A stretch of 64,000 bases of DNA from Basipetospora chlamydospora (taxonomy: Eukaryota; Ascomycota; Sordariomycetes; Microascales). The notes below the pieces were generated by a model. The model searched no databases and was not told the DNA's origin. It saw nothing but the letters and a program-made list of their open reading frames with translations. Of this stretch, positions 33,890-46,198 are shown in pieces. The position numbers and the translations under genes were made by a program. Position 1 is the first letter of the stretch. Each line of letters begins with the position of its first letter. The stretch is from NCBI GenBank assembly GCA_001599675.1, contig BCHP01000009.1, positions 124,001-188,000 of the forward strand, given 5' to 3'.

Positions 33890-36800
33890 TTACTCCTCCT
33901 CCTCGTCCGAGAAGTAGTCAAACTCCTTAGGCACCGGTGCCTCCTCGGCGCCCTCCTCATCCTCGTCAACCGCGGTCAACACACCGGCGGCGGCAGCGGC
34001 ACCGCCCGCCCCGGCGCCAGCCTGCTCCTGCTCATCCGCGCCCTCGCGCCTGTTGAGCAGGTTGTTCAGCTCGCTGAACGACATGTCGCCCCCCGCGGCC
34101 TGCCTCTGCAGTACGTCAATGAGGGTCCCGCTCGGGATACCGGCGCGTCCTGCCCGTCCGCCGACACCCCCGTTAGCGCCTGCAGTGGCGACCGGGGCGC
34201 GCTCGGTGGTGACCTTCTTCAGCTTCTCCTCCACGAGCGTCTTCTCCTCCTCGGGCTGACTGTCGTGCAAGAGGGTCGGTCCTCCGGTGGGCTGAAATGA
34301 AGTAGTTAGTAACGATATTATCTCCTGTTTGCCTGAAGTAGCCCATGGGGGAGGACGACATACCTTCTTGACGGGCTTGTATCGGCCGTCGGGGAAGCTG
34401 ATGTACTTGAGCTGGCTAGGCAACACCCTCGACATGTTGTCGATCTCGTACCCAACCTTCTCCTTCTCCACCTTCTTCTTGGTGTCCGTGGCACTCGTGA
34501 CTTCCTTTTCCTCTCCCTCCTTCTTCTCGTCCTTGCCCTCCTCCGCCGCGGGTGTCTTCTCCTTCTTCTCCTCGTCCACGTCCATCTTATCAGCGCCCGC
34601 GGCGGCACCAGCCTTATCAGCAACGCCCGTCGGTGCAGGCGCGTCAATGTCCATGCTCTCCCTCCTCGCTGCCCTCTCCTTCTTCTCCGCCCTCCTCTTG
34701 GCGTAGGCAGTAGTGGACAGGATCGCCGTGGCGATGAGCGCGGGGCCCTCCTCGGCCTTGGCCTCTTGCTCGGGCGGGTAGTCGAACAGGCTGGGCCTTG
34801 TCGCGCAGTAGAACTTGACGTCGGGGATCTCCAAATCGTGGTCCAGCCCGATGATGGACGTCGGCGAGAAGCTGAGAGACAGGAAGTGCGCGAACGGGAA
34901 CCAGTACCAGTACTGCGTGAACACGGCCATGCCAACTATGCCGGCCATGTTGAGGTTGCCAGTCTGCGTCTGCAGGCCAATGGTGCAGTTGCGACCACCG
35001 GCGTCGATGATGCCCAGAGCTAGGGCGGCGCCGAACTTGGTCATGGCATCCTCGTGCCGGTCACCCACCACCTTCTTCAGCGTCTTGCGGATGGACCCTA
35101 CCTTGGGGTTCATCACCTCGTTCTGCTGAACCATGATCATCGACAGAGCGATGAGGGCGCCTTGTCGTACGAAGTCGGTCGGATCCTTCATCATGGGCTC
35201 GAGCAGGTCGATGGCCTCATCTAGGCCAGTGCCCGCGCACGAGATGCCCAGTGCCATGGCCGAGCCATACCGCACGTGCGGGTTGTACGACTCCGAGAGA
35301 AGCTCCACCATGCGCGGCACGCTGCCGGGCTTCCGGAACAGGATGAAACCGAGCGACATGACGGCGATTCGGCGCACGTCGTCGCTCACGTCACTGACCG
35401 CCACATGGAGAAGCTTCCGCACGGCCTTGTTACTGCCGGTGCCGCAGTATGCGAGCGCCACCGTCATAATACCGCCGTACCGCAGCGTCGGGTCGGGGTC
35501 ACTCAGAAGGCCTTCGATCATAACGTCGGCCCCCTCCTGGCGCCCGTACATGATGAGCGCCATACCCATGGCCACGCCGCGCACAATCTTCTCGTGGTTG
35601 GTGTCTCGCGCGTAGTTCAGCATCGTCTCGATCGCCGACACATTGCCCGTGCCCAACATAATCAGGCCCATGGCCAGGCCCACAGCCTCGCCGTTGAGTG
35701 CCGAGTCCGCGAAGAGCACGTCCTTGAGGTTGTCGAATATCTCCTCCGACCCAGTCGCCATGCCCGCGATTCCTAGGCCCAGCGCGCCGCCGTGCTGAAT
35801 GACATCCTCGTCCGCCTGGGTGAACTGTGTGCGGAGGTACTCGAGCGCACCCGCGCCGTGGTTCGCGTGGATCAAACCGTACGCGTATAGCGCACCACCG
35901 CGGCTGAAGACGGAGCCCCCGCTGCCACCACCGCCCTGGCGCGGCAGGTACGGCTCGAGGAGCTTCCGGGCCTGGCTCAGGTTCCCGCGGTGGATGACGC
36001 CGAGCGCGGCCGTGGCGGTGAACTTGGACCAGTTGACGGCCTTGCCTAGCCATTCGAGGTTGTCCCGGAAGAACTTATCGTTAGTAGTTCCCTGGTTCAT
36101 GAAGGCGTTGCAGAAGGTGAGCGCCGTGTGGAAGATGGAGGTTCTGCCCTCGAGGCTGTCGCGGACCTTGTTCAGGATGCTCAGGTCGGTGTGGTTGTTG
36201 CGGTAGAGGAACTCGAGGTTGAGCTGGATGGTCTTGCTGCCTGTGAGGATGGACCGGATGTTCTTGTACACCTTGGCCACCTTCTCAGGTAGTTCGTCTT
36301 CCTGGGTGTCCCCCGAGTCCTTGTCGCCGTCGACGAGCAAGGGATCGGATTCAGTGGCCTCGTCCGCCTCGGCTGCGGGGGCCTCGGGTTTAGGCTTAGT
36401 CTCGCCGGTGGGAAGAGTCTTCAGAACCTTGCCAAGGAACTCCTGGGTGCTGTTGTCGTACAAATCAAAGGCGATCTGGTAGGCGTTGGTGATGGACGCC
36501 TGATCACCCTGGCCGATGAGGTTCTTTAATAACGTCGAAGCCTCCTGATCCGCATCCAGGTAGACGACGCACTTCGCTATGGCAAAGTAGTCGGGGTTGG
36601 GGATGTCGTTAAGCAGCTCGAGGATCAACCGGAGGATTTCCGTGCGGAGGCTCATCTCCTGGACAATATCGAGGCAGATGCTGAGCGCGTAGTCCATGAG
36701 CTCCTCGGCGGGCCCCAGCGAGTCGTTGCTCGCATCCTCCTTTGCCCGCTTGATGACGCGCTGGAGGACATCGAGCTTCTTCGCCTCCACGGCGATGCCG

Positions 36801-37541
36801 ACGACCTGGCGGTATTTCTTTTGCTTCAGGCAGTTGTTAAAGAGTCGTTCTATCACGGCCTCGAGGGCAACTCGGGTAGCCCTGTCGGGGATGTGCGCGA
36901 TGGAGCCGGACCGGCCAATCTTTCCGATGGGCTGAAACGAGGGGTCCAGCATGGCATTGTCGACCGAGGCTCTCGAGAGCAGGGACCTCGGGGGGAGGGT
37001 GGTCTGCGAGAAAGGGGTCGTGGGCGACACGATGGAGGATCCATCAGCGCCAGTGGCAAAGGTGTCGGCGAGGAGTGGTAGGGAGGTGTCGATGCGAGAC
37101 GTCTTGGGAACGTGCTCGGCGGCGTTGAGGGCAATGTACTGATCAATGCACTTGGAGATAATGGTCTCCTCGAACTCGCCAGGGGAGTCGAGCTTGAAGA
37201 GGTCACCAGCGGCAAGGGCAAAGGTCATGCTATCATTGTAGGCCTGGAGGTGATAGTAGACCTTGGAAAGGACGAGGGCAGCGAGTTGGCGCTCGGGAAA
37301 GGACTCGTCCTCGTAAAGAGCTTCGCTAAGAGGTGTGAAAAAGTGGTTAGTCGGCACACTGGTCAAATGGCGAGACGAAACCGAGCAAGAGATGGACGTA
37401 CATGTCGCTCAGTGAGCCGGCAACCTCTGTCCAGATGGTGTCAACATCGTCGTTGAGGGTCTCAAGCGCATAGACCTTGAGCTCAGGCTCCTCGTCGGCA
37501 AGGAAGGCCAGCACTCCAGTGGCGGAAACAAGGCCCGGCAT
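33890..37541 (-). CDS. RPN2: 26S proteasome regulatory subunit Rpn2 (PSMD1)
   Basis: Largest non-ATPase subunit at the base of the 19S regulatory particle; a scaffold for Rpn13 and the ATPase ring. Three exons, 37541-37402, 37325-34364 and 34291-33890, give 1167 residues. The N-terminus matches the family (DEEPELKVYALETLN, then IEALYEDESFPERQLAALV). The proteasome/cyclosome repeats are clear from about residue 430 to 800, with repeated A-x-G-x-x-x-x-G units such as GALYAYGLIHANHGAG, ALGLGIAGMATG and RYGSAMALGISCAGTG. A Lys/Glu-rich insert (about 930-1010) is normal for Rpn2. The tail PKEFDYFSDEEEE resembles the Phe-x-Tyr acidic tail that binds the Rpn13 Pru domain in other eukaryotes. The second intron is only 72 bases and open in one frame, so unspliced models would insert a false segment after residue 1033. 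Confidence 0.96.
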
Positions 37542-38521
37542 TGTCGAAGACGGTCGAGCCAAGAGACTCGAGTATCTTGGTTATCGGCAACGGCGACAGT
37601 AGGGGGATGAAAATGTTGGCGATGATGTTTTGGCGCCTGGGGGAAGCAAGACCCGGATGTGGTGCGCGATGGCGTCAGGCTGCAGGGAGGCAGGACGTGG
37701 CAAGTCCAGAGGCTTTTGAGGAATTGAGGGTTCGCAGAGTAATACACCTGTCCCGTTGGTGAGACTCGGTGATAAAGGATTGATTGATGGGAAGGACAAA
37801 GTGGTTATCGAAATGATGAGGTTGATGGAGGGAATGACGGAAACAAACAGAAGGGAAGAGTTCTCAGCGCGGGTCTGAGGTCCGATGTGGTCGAGTAACT
37901 GGATCTGAGGTCCACGTCAGGAGCAGCTTGCCTGGAGCCTTCGTGCATGCCTGCCGCGTGCTGCTTTAGCGCAGGGAGCTCAGCTCAGTCGGAATAATAT
38001 CGGATGAATCTTGACCAGCTTCGATGACTAATAGTTTTTGACCCGTGAAGCTCACATTGGTGCCCACAGGCGCCAGACTCTCTCAGGCACACTTCGGAGC
38101 TGACCGCAGCACACAGCTGAACACAGCCCAAGATGTCGCCCGGATCCGGGTTGAACTCCTGTTAATAAAACCAGCCCAGCATGCCTCGAATGGTGCCCGT
38201 CTTGCGGCTGACGGACGATATACCACACTCCATTTACCGGTGATATCAGATGGCATCTTCCTGGCGTACTGGAAAGTCTCCCACTATCATCTACTCATCA
38301 GGTTCGACATGCACCTTCTTAACTCGAGCTATCATGACAAGTGAAATGTTCCAACCACCTTCTCTCTAAATCTATCCTCGCTGCTTGAGGCCCATCAGTC
38401 GCCAAGCAATGTGCCATATACTCCGTAGGAGGGGGAAAAACAACAGCAATACATCCGGACATCTGCATCCAGCATCGCAAGAGCAGAGCTTTCGTCGGCC
38501 CAGCGTAGAGACGTCTCTTCG
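37542..38521. other. Divergent intergenic region between RPN2 and the nuclease-like gene
   Basis: About 1 kb, holding the RPN2 promoter on the minus strand. A TACTCCGTA copy lies at 38419-38427. I found no exact GGTGGCAAA (Rpn4-type box) near the RPN2 start. No coding frame is convincing. Confidence 0.5.
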
Positions 38522-39467
38522 ATGGCGTCTTCGCTGGAAGAGCCGTCGCCCACCATCAGCTTCACAACCGTCGAAGATTTCTTTATGAGATTGACCATGT
38601 AGAAGGAGATGCACTCGTCCGTTGTAAGTTTGATGTTTCCCTTTCCGTGCTCTTGTAACTGATAATCCAAGCTGTTCCAATTCAGGCTTCAATGAAATTG
38701 AGAAAGGGAGAGACGCGAGGAGGCGGAAACTCCGCTTCAGTCGGTATGAAGCGCAGCTTCAGCTCCTAATAATCACCATATCAACTGCTGTGCACGAGCA
38801 GCTGCATCTTCAACTCGACGGGAATATACTCGTCATGATGATGGGAATGGGTCTGACGAATGAATGGAGTTCGATGGGCAGCAGCACCCATCGGGCAACG
38901 GGTCTCCCCGGCGGAGACTGCGGGGAAGCGGACACGACCGGTGGTCCACGGCCGGCGCGGGCAGGAGGCCTAGACTGGCCGACGCTCGTTATCCATTCCG
39001 GTCACTCAGAATCCCTGACGGAGCTGAGGAGTGACGTGAAGTGGGGGTTTGGTGTGTCTGATCACCAGGTAAAGATGATCATTCTGGCCAAATTCGATCA
39101 CAGTAATCGGACGATCCTCCTTGAAAAGTGGGTTGAAGCTCCGGCACAGCCTAGGCCAGAAGCCCTCACGACTGGCGCAGAGGCTCAGCTCGCGCCCACT
39201 TGTCGGCAGGCTATCACGATTACTCAGAGTCCAGGCATCACGGACTCAGATCCAAGGAGATCGAATTCCTTGTCGTACATTGTCGATGGGGGTGCGATGT
39301 TACTCGAATTCAACCTCGTCTTTCTTCGACAGCCGGGCCATAGCGAGGAGGATATTGTTATCCGTTTGAACGCACGCAAGCTGCTGGAGCTCAGGCTAGC
39401 TACATCAGCATTCCCCCAATCTCATGTTCTGCTTCGAAATGCACAATATCAACGGACGGGTCGATGA
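38522..39467 (+). pseudogene. Frameshifted gene of a fungal PD-(D/E)XK/Uma2-like nuclease-fold family
   Basis: Exon 2 (38686-39467) encodes a conserved-looking region: FNEIEKGRDARRRKLRFSRYEAQLQLLIITIST, GSSTHRA, GGDCGEAD, GGP, then WPTLVIHSGHSESLTELR, DHQVKMIILAKFD and ILLEKW. The pattern E-A-D ... P-x-L-V-I-E-x-x-S ... K resembles the restriction-endonuclease-like fold of Uma2-type proteins, from memory of the families. In that pattern the second acid is normally Glu; here it is His (VIHSG). The intron 38624-38685 is standard. Upstream, the only good ATG (38522; MASSLEEPSPTISFTTVEDFF) runs into TAG at 38600. The frame that joins exon 2 (YEIDHVEGDALVR) is shifted and closes upstream without an ATG. 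So a one- or two-base indel near 38576-38600, or an unrecognised intron, is needed. Probably a recent pseudogene. Confidence 0.6.
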
Positions 39468-40614
39468 ACTCCCGGTCCCGCTTACCCAAGTCCGAATTCG
39501 GTCCCTCATCTAGCTTTCCTGTCCCACAGGCCAACCCTAGCGACGGCCGGCTCGGAGAAATCCAGTCGAGAAATAGTACATAGCATAGGATTGGCATCAA
39601 GGGTTTACATTCCCGCGACACGTCTGGATACATGAGATCGGAGATGGAGATGGAAGGCTTCAACCCTGAACGAGGCCGGGGGAGAGATGATGATGGGATC
39701 AGGGACAAACGCCGCGATGAGGAGGGGAGAGTTGAATCATTAATACGATACGAATAAATGATATTCTTGCTTAGATCCTAAGTCCCTTTTCCATTCCAGC
39801 TCACCCTTCAACTACTCCGTACTCGTGCTCGTGCTCGTGTTCGTGTTGAAATGTGAGTTGGACAGAGTGCACACATCTTGGTGTGGGGCGGGCCCAGCTT
39901 CACGTGACGAGATCTTGGAGGAATCTAGGTGGCAGAAAACGGCAATGCGCGACAGCGAACACTAGAATTCCACCGTTGCCTGGGTCCTTTGAGTCGTTTG
40001 CTCGATGCATATCGCGATAAACGAGTGACGAAACGATTGATATCACCACCTCCTTCGCATCTGTCGATAACCCATGCCTTCCCTGCTCAGTCCTGGCTCC
40101 GAGGTCACTTCCTGCAGCGTCATAGACGACGACACTTCCGCTTGAAACGCCGTTTGACCCTTCCCTAGGCTGCGTCATAAGCTCGAATCCCAACCAACGT
40201 CCATCTTCATCGCGAGCCGCTACCCGAATCTGCGCCGTGTCATTCCTTGGCGGATATCTCTCTTCAGCTTCGCGATTAGATGCTACCTACGCACGTCTGC
40301 CCCCGACCTCGCCGTGCCCGTTGACGAGCCCCAGTACTTTGCTGCCCAGCTGCATGCATCACTTCAACTCGAACGACGAGCTACACGGATCCTGAACAAG
40401 ATACGAGCTTAGACGCCAGGTGGAGTGGATGAGCCGGGGCTATATAAAGGCCGCGTTTGGTTTGCTTGGATAGAGTCCAGGATCACACGAGTCCGAAGGA
40501 CCAGGCAGGGCGAACGCTGGCTTTCCCTCCTCGCTGGTGACGAACCAGACTTTCTGGACGCTAGGGGTTGGTTGACATGGGAGAAAGCTACTGATCCCGA
40601 TTTCCATTGCCATA
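39468..40614. other. Upstream region of CET1
   Basis: About 1.1 kb between the nuclease-like gene and CET1, both on the plus strand. A TACTCCGTA copy lies at 39813-39821 next to short CTCGTG repeats. TATATAA at 40441-40447 is the likely CET1 TATA box. No gene is seen. Confidence 0.55.
40441..40447 (+). promoter_or_regulatory. TATA box of CET1
   Basis: TATATAA followed by AGG in a GC-rich setting, 168 bases upstream of the CET1 ATG. Only position and sequence support it. Confidence 0.55.
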
Positions 40615-43600
40615 ATGGACCTCCGAGGCATACTGAACGACGGCGGTGCGTCCACGGCCGCAGCAGCAGCGGCAGCACCAGCCACAGGTGCGACGGCGAC
40701 GACGGCGACGCCAAAGCAGCCCCGACCCCAACAGCAGCAGCAGCAGCTACCTCACGGCCAGGCTCCTCCGCCTTCTCAATATCAGCAGCAGATTGCCCCG
40801 TCTCCGTCGACGCCGTTGCAGTCGAAGCCCTCGTACGGCTTCAGCGAATACGGCCACCACCCTTCACAAGCGTCGCCCGGAAAACATCCCCACCAGGAGT
40901 ACCCGCCCCACCCAGCGCCCCAGCGTCAACCATCGTACCATGCGCAATCGCCGTACCAGTCACCTGCACCTTATCCTCCTCGACAAGCACCACCTCCCCT
41001 TCAAGCCTCCTTCTCCGACTCTCGATCGCCAACATCCGGACCCAGCCCCATGGCTGCACCCAATCCGTACGGTCGATCAGCGTCAACACCACACGCGGGA
41101 GCACCCCAGGGAAGCTACTTTCCAGGACAACACACGCCAGAGCTAGCCAGTCCGATTCAACAACACCAAGCATACCCTCCCTACGGAAGTCGCGAGAGCT
41201 TCGCTTCGCAGTCGCAGCCCGGCGCGCCGGTAGCCGCGGGAGGACCTCACGGGTCATACCTGCAGTCGCCAGTACTGCAGACACCCTCAACTCCAGGGGC
41301 ACCAGGAAACGCCCAACCTTATCCGCACCAGAGGTCGCTCTCGACTCATTCCGCCAACACGGCAACGCCGACCTCGGCTCACAGCCAGCACGCGCCCTAC
41401 GGCGCCACCGCAGCGCAGCACCACCAGCAGCAGTTACTAGCGCTACAGCAGCAGCAGCAGCAGCAGCAACAACTACAACAACAAAGGAGCCCAGTAGTCA
41501 CAGGTCGGCCGCCCGTTCCTCTTCCTCGACAGCAATCGCAACCGCCAGGGCCGACAATTATGCCCGCAAACACACGCCAATCGTCCGACATGTCGGCTGG
41601 CTCATTCGCCCACCCTTCGAGCCCACACTCCCAGCGAATGCCTTCCGTCGGGCCGAATATCCCCCAACCACCACCACCGCAGCAACAACAACAACAACAC
41701 CCCGCGCCGCACTTGCAAGGATCTCACGCGTCGCCGCCTCCACCAGGGCAAGTCCCTGGCAGGCTGAGCCGGGCTTCTAGCACGTACACCTCTCCAATCC
41801 AACACCACGCCGAAATACGCCGGACGTCGACTACGAGGAGCGAGCGTGATCGGTCAGTTAGCATTAGTCCAAAAACGCACGTCACTAGCCTACCAAACAA
41901 TAATCCAGGCCAGGCCATGCCTCCCGTCCCGGCAGCTAGTGCCAACTCCGGCGCCCCTACAGCGCCGCACACTACCATGGCTCTCCCAGCGAGGCCAGAC
42001 CGCGCAATGACGCCGGCTAAGCGCAAGATGGACGACAGGGACACGGATGAGGACCCTGACCGACGAGAGGTTCGCCAGCGGCAGGGTGACGTCAACGGAA
42101 AGGCCGCACCCGTTACGCCTGGCCCGCCTCCCAAGGCCAAGCAGGAGGCGAGCTCGACACCGGGTTCTCAGATGTCGATATCCCCCGTGGCGGCGAAACG
42201 AGCGGTCAAGCCGAAGCGCTATGCGGAGCCACCCCCCTGGGCGCGGTCAGCCATTGGCCACAAGAAACTGAATCACGGAAACTACGTGTTCCCAAGGCCG
42301 AAACCACCCGCCAAGGTATCCTCAGTCAATGGGCGGGCGTCGAGCGTGAAGCAGGATGTCAAGAGCAGGCACCCCTCACCCGAGACAGCGCGGGCCCCGC
42401 CCCCGCCGCAGGCACCAGCCCAGCCGCCTCCGCTCCCGGCAGACCCGCACGCGGAGATCGCCTCCCTACTGGGCCCGTGGGAGCCGACAATTGCGAACAT
42501 GAAGCCCCTCGACGAGGTCAACAAGGCCGTCGCGGACTTTTTGTTCGTCAACGTCATAGGCAACCCCAACGCGGCGGAGATTGCGGGGCTGGGCATCGAG
42601 TTCGAGGTGGAGGCCAAGCTGGGCATCATCATCGACCGCGACACCAACGAGAGGATTGCGCTGCCGGTGGTGTCAGAGTGTTTGCTGGATGACAGGGGAG
42701 GGAGGCTGGGTTTCCGGAGTAGTATGACCGAGGTGAGCATTCATAATCTGCCCCTTTGCTTCCGTCTCCCTGCGCCCCCGTTTTCGTCTGTCGCCTTTCC
42801 TATATAGCTAGGTGTACTAACCAACACAACCACAAATAGGCGCAGCACAAGGGTCTCAATGAATATCTCAACCAAATGGTCATATTGGCCGACCCGCGCA
42901 ACCCCAACAACGCCGGCGGCAGCCGCGTGCAGATCACGTACAAGCACCGGCGCGAGGAGGACTACTACTTCGAGCTCCCGCCTCACATGCAGGCCGCGGT
43001 GCCGGGTTGCGTGCGCGCCCTTCTCCGGCCGCGGCAGGCGCCCAAGGCGCGCGTGACGTACGACCAGCGCACCAAGGACGTCCTGGCCAAGATTATCAAG
43101 GCGCGCGTCGCCGACCTGCACCTGCACATGCCCGGGGCCCCGCTGGACTGCCGCGTTAGCGTGAACCTGGAGATGCCGTGGCCGGGCCCCGTGGGGGAGC
43201 TCGAGCAGCTTGGCGGGGCGGGGCCGAATAGTGTGCCGAGGCAGAAGGACAGGTTGAGCTATGGCCAGGGCAACATACAGGTTGATCTGACGCAGGTGAC
43301 GCTCTCGGGTAATGGACCTGGTGTAAGTTTTACGACCCCTTTCCATTTGGCCTGTCCTTCTGATTCTTTACCCTGCTGCCTTTCCCTCTCACTTTCCCTC
43401 TCACTTTCAATCTATACCAAACCAAAGAACTAACAGTTCCATAACAGGGTGCCGCACGTTCCGGCAAGGAGCACGAGCTTGAGGTTGAGCTCGCGCCAGG
43501 GGTGCTGCTCGACCAGGGGGAGCGGGTGAAGAAGAGAGAGCCGCACAAGTACCCGGAGCTTATCGAGTGCTTTGTCGACAACATACGACTCCTGGCACGC

Positions 43601-43618
43601 AAAACAAAAGAGTTTTAA
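40615..43618 (+). CDS. CET1: mRNA 5'-triphosphatase, capping enzyme beta subunit (Cet1)
   Basis: Removes the gamma-phosphate from nascent pre-mRNA, the first step of capping, in the nucleus with the guanylyltransferase. Exons 40615-42732, 42840-43322 and 43448-43618 give 923 residues. The catalytic part is C-terminal (about 630-923) and has the three metal and phosphate motifs of the fungal tunnel-type (CYTH/TTM) family: IEFEVEAKLG (661-670), RVSVNLEMP (811-819) and ELEVEL (877-882). The first 550 residues are disordered and rich in Pro, Gln and Ser, with pure Gln runs (near 41440-41490). This is far longer than the yeast N-terminal region, though long low-complexity tails are common in filamentous fungi. 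The final exon carries the third motif, so loss of the 43323-43447 splice would inactivate the enzyme. Confidence 0.95.
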
Positions 43619-45179
43619 GTCGGAAAGGGGCGAGGAGCGAGGCCCGACCACGGGGAGAGATCGGTCCCACGCGTCTTTTCCGCTCCTCTCCGCCTTGTTT
43701 TTGGCCCCGCGCGTTCGAATTTCCTTATGACCTATGTGCGCATGGCCATCCCCCTGGCTGTCTTGAAGGTGGATGCAGAATTATCATGCTGCTAGCGGGC
43801 AGTTTGAGTCATCGTTTTTTTTTTCTATTTTTTTATTTTATTTTTTTTGCGTTCGGAGAGCGTACGCGGACGGCGTCTTCCTATCAGTATTACACAGGAA
43901 CCTGATTGGGAACAGCACCTCTTCCGAAACCAGGGAGTCTTTTTTTTTTTTTTCCCCTTTTTTTCTTTTCTTTTTTTATTCCCCTTTTTCGATGGCTATT
44001 GTGTCTACTTCCTCACCTTTGTGAGGAAATATGGGAATGAAAATTGGTGGGACTGGGGGGCGGCTGCGGCGAAAAAACGGGGGGAGCGGCACCTAAAATT
44101 TCGAACAACTCTACTTCTATTTTCTTTTTCTTTTTGTGGTTTTCGGATTACCTTCTTCTTTCATTCTTCTGCTAATACTACTCTTCTGGGGAGCCGTTTC
44201 TCACCTTCGTCCAGTTGTCGCCCCTCTCTTCTTCTTTCGGAGCTTTCTCACTGTTGGCGGGTGTTCTAAGCTGCTTGCTACTACTACTACTACCACGGAG
44301 TTGTATCAGGATAGTGAACCGGCCTTTTCTTTTTTTGCCGTATTTCCCTCGCCCCATGGGCTAGGGAGAGGAGGTTCAGTTTTCGCAGCCACGAATATAG
44401 AAGCATTGGCGGGCGGGCTACCTACCACCTCCCCTCCCCGTGCAAACGATCGCACACCCGTCTTTCGACGCCGCCCCGGCCCTGGAGGAACATAAAAGGG
44501 GATGGCGTCCTGGTTCAGACATCATCACTACGCGGTAGGAGCCGAGACAAACGCCAGGCTCATGCATCTCCTCGGCGTCAAGGACATGTTGTATATTGTC
44601 AGTCGTCCCTTGCTCGGCTGCCCGGCTCTATCCAGTAGATATGATACTGAGGAGCTCCGCCAGGGTGAAGATGCGGGAGCATTCCACGACCTGCCGATCG
44701 TCTGACCAGCAGCACTCTCACGAGCCATTCGCCATGCAGGTCCCAAGGGCAATGGGAAGCGAGAAGATCAGGTCCCGCCCAGGTGCTGTGACGGCCTAGG
44801 AAAACCCTTCTCCTCTTCTTGCTCATCTTCCATTGTCTTCTCTCCCCAGCCGCAAGGCCCAGAGCTCTGACTCCCCTTTTTTCCTTTGCAGCGTCGCGCT
44901 GGAGGGGCAAACCCGGGCGAGAACTCGCCTCAAGCGGGCCTTGTTCATCCATGACAGACGGCAGGGGCATCTTAGTAGCTCTGGGGTCGTGAATCCCGCC
45001 ATTGCAGTAGCTCCTTGGAACCGTCTCTCGCGAGCCCGACGTCTTCTTTTTCGCTGCATGGACGACTTCCTCTCATCTGCAGGCTTCGCCTAGTGGGGAA
45101 GCGTATCGTGACCTTTACTATCAGTCTAGTTGGTGAAAATAGCTTCCTGGGCTATTTTCCTGGGTACAAGAATAACTAC
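43619..45179. other. 3' UTR of CET1 and intergenic sequence
   Basis: T-rich runs after 43619, including several poly-T stretches, fit a 3' UTR. The frames from 44500 to 45100 are short and unrecognised; some may be decayed N-terminal parts of the protease remnant that follows, but I cannot show this. Confidence 0.45.
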
Positions 45180-46198
45180 ATGTACTACCAGGACGGGGGT
45201 TAAGGACGTCAACGTTTACGTCCTCAACATGAGCGCCGCCCTTATGCATCCTGTAAGTGAGAAGAGAACCAACGACATACCCCTCTACCGGAGGCGGCTA
45301 ATTCTTGGCTCGACTCCTTACCCCCTCTGGCATCAGGTTGTTCCCAAGCGATGATCAGGAAAGAGGTTCTGGCCGTGGCGGACTCAGGAAACCATGCCGT
45401 CGTGAGTCTTGACTTTCCTTCGGTGGTTAAAGGATGGAAAAGATGGGATACTGGGAAGGGACAAAAGGGCTTCGCATCTACAAGGACAACAACATGGCCC
45501 CCGCCGTCGTCGGCGCCGCCACGCAGAACGGCAATCTCCCGGCGGGACAAGTCGGCTTACAACGACAAAATGGGCGTCCCGCACTTGTACGCGGCGGGCG
45601 AGAACGCCCATTGCCCGGGCACGGAGATAGACATTGACGAGGGCGTGTACCACGAATCGAGCGGCACCTTCCCGGCAACGGCGGCGACGGCGGGGCTCGC
45701 GACGTACTTCCACTCGCTCGCGGATAAGGACCCCTTCCAGTCCCTGGGCGCAGACATCTCCACGCCGCGGAAGCTCAAGCAGCACATCATTGCGCGGTCG
45801 TACTCGCGGTCGTCCGACTCGGTAGGGCACGAGTGGACCTGTTTTATAAAGTAGGTCACACTCTCCTCAGTAGCCCGTTTGATCTCGTCTCTCACTGTCC
45901 CCCATCTCTCCCCCGCCTTCCCCGCCCGGCAAACCTCCTTCGTCAGACGCTATGGAAAGATGTCCAGCGACGACCACCTCATCACAGTGACCTCCGGGCT
46001 TGCGCGTGCCAACCCCAGGGCTGCGTCGACAGCATGTGCCACACCTACAGCCCAAAGGACAATGGCGAATCGTGTGACGGCGGGTGCGAGAGGTGCACCG
46101 TCCCTAACGACGTCAAGAACGACCCGGACAACGCCAATATCCAGGGCGGGTCCTTGACCATCGAGATTGGGGAGATCAAGCACCGTGGACCAGAGTGA
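45180..46198 (+). pseudogene. Decayed subtilisin-like (S8) serine protease
   Basis: Pieces of an S8 peptidase in changing frames. In order: VYVLNMSAA (near 45208), like the VINMS strand; AVADSGNHAVV (near 45375), like the oxyanion SGN motif; MAPAVVGAATQNG (near 45495) in a second frame; then back in the first frame GVPHLYAAGENAHCP, and ESSGTFPATAATAGLATYFHSL (45655-45720), followed by a TP-x-x-x-K-Q-x-I helix. The nucleophile motif G-T-S-x-A reads G-T-F-P-A, a TCC to TTC change that removes the catalytic serine. The frame also changes near 45545 without splice sites. No catalytic Asp or His region was found upstream. A Cys-rich frame (CACQPQGCVDSMCHTYS, ending at 46198) may be the C-terminal exon. 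An unusual multi-exon intact gene is possible but less likely. Confidence 0.5.

Noticed and set aside
34318..36053. Alternative long frames over RPN2 on both strands
   Set aside because: Shadow frames of RPN2 with Arg/Pro-rich composition and no motifs.
40425..41780. 451-residue Ser/Thr/Arg-rich frame overlapping CET1
   Set aside because: A shadow of the Gln/Pro-rich CET1 N-terminus in another frame; it begins before the TATA box and has no motifs.
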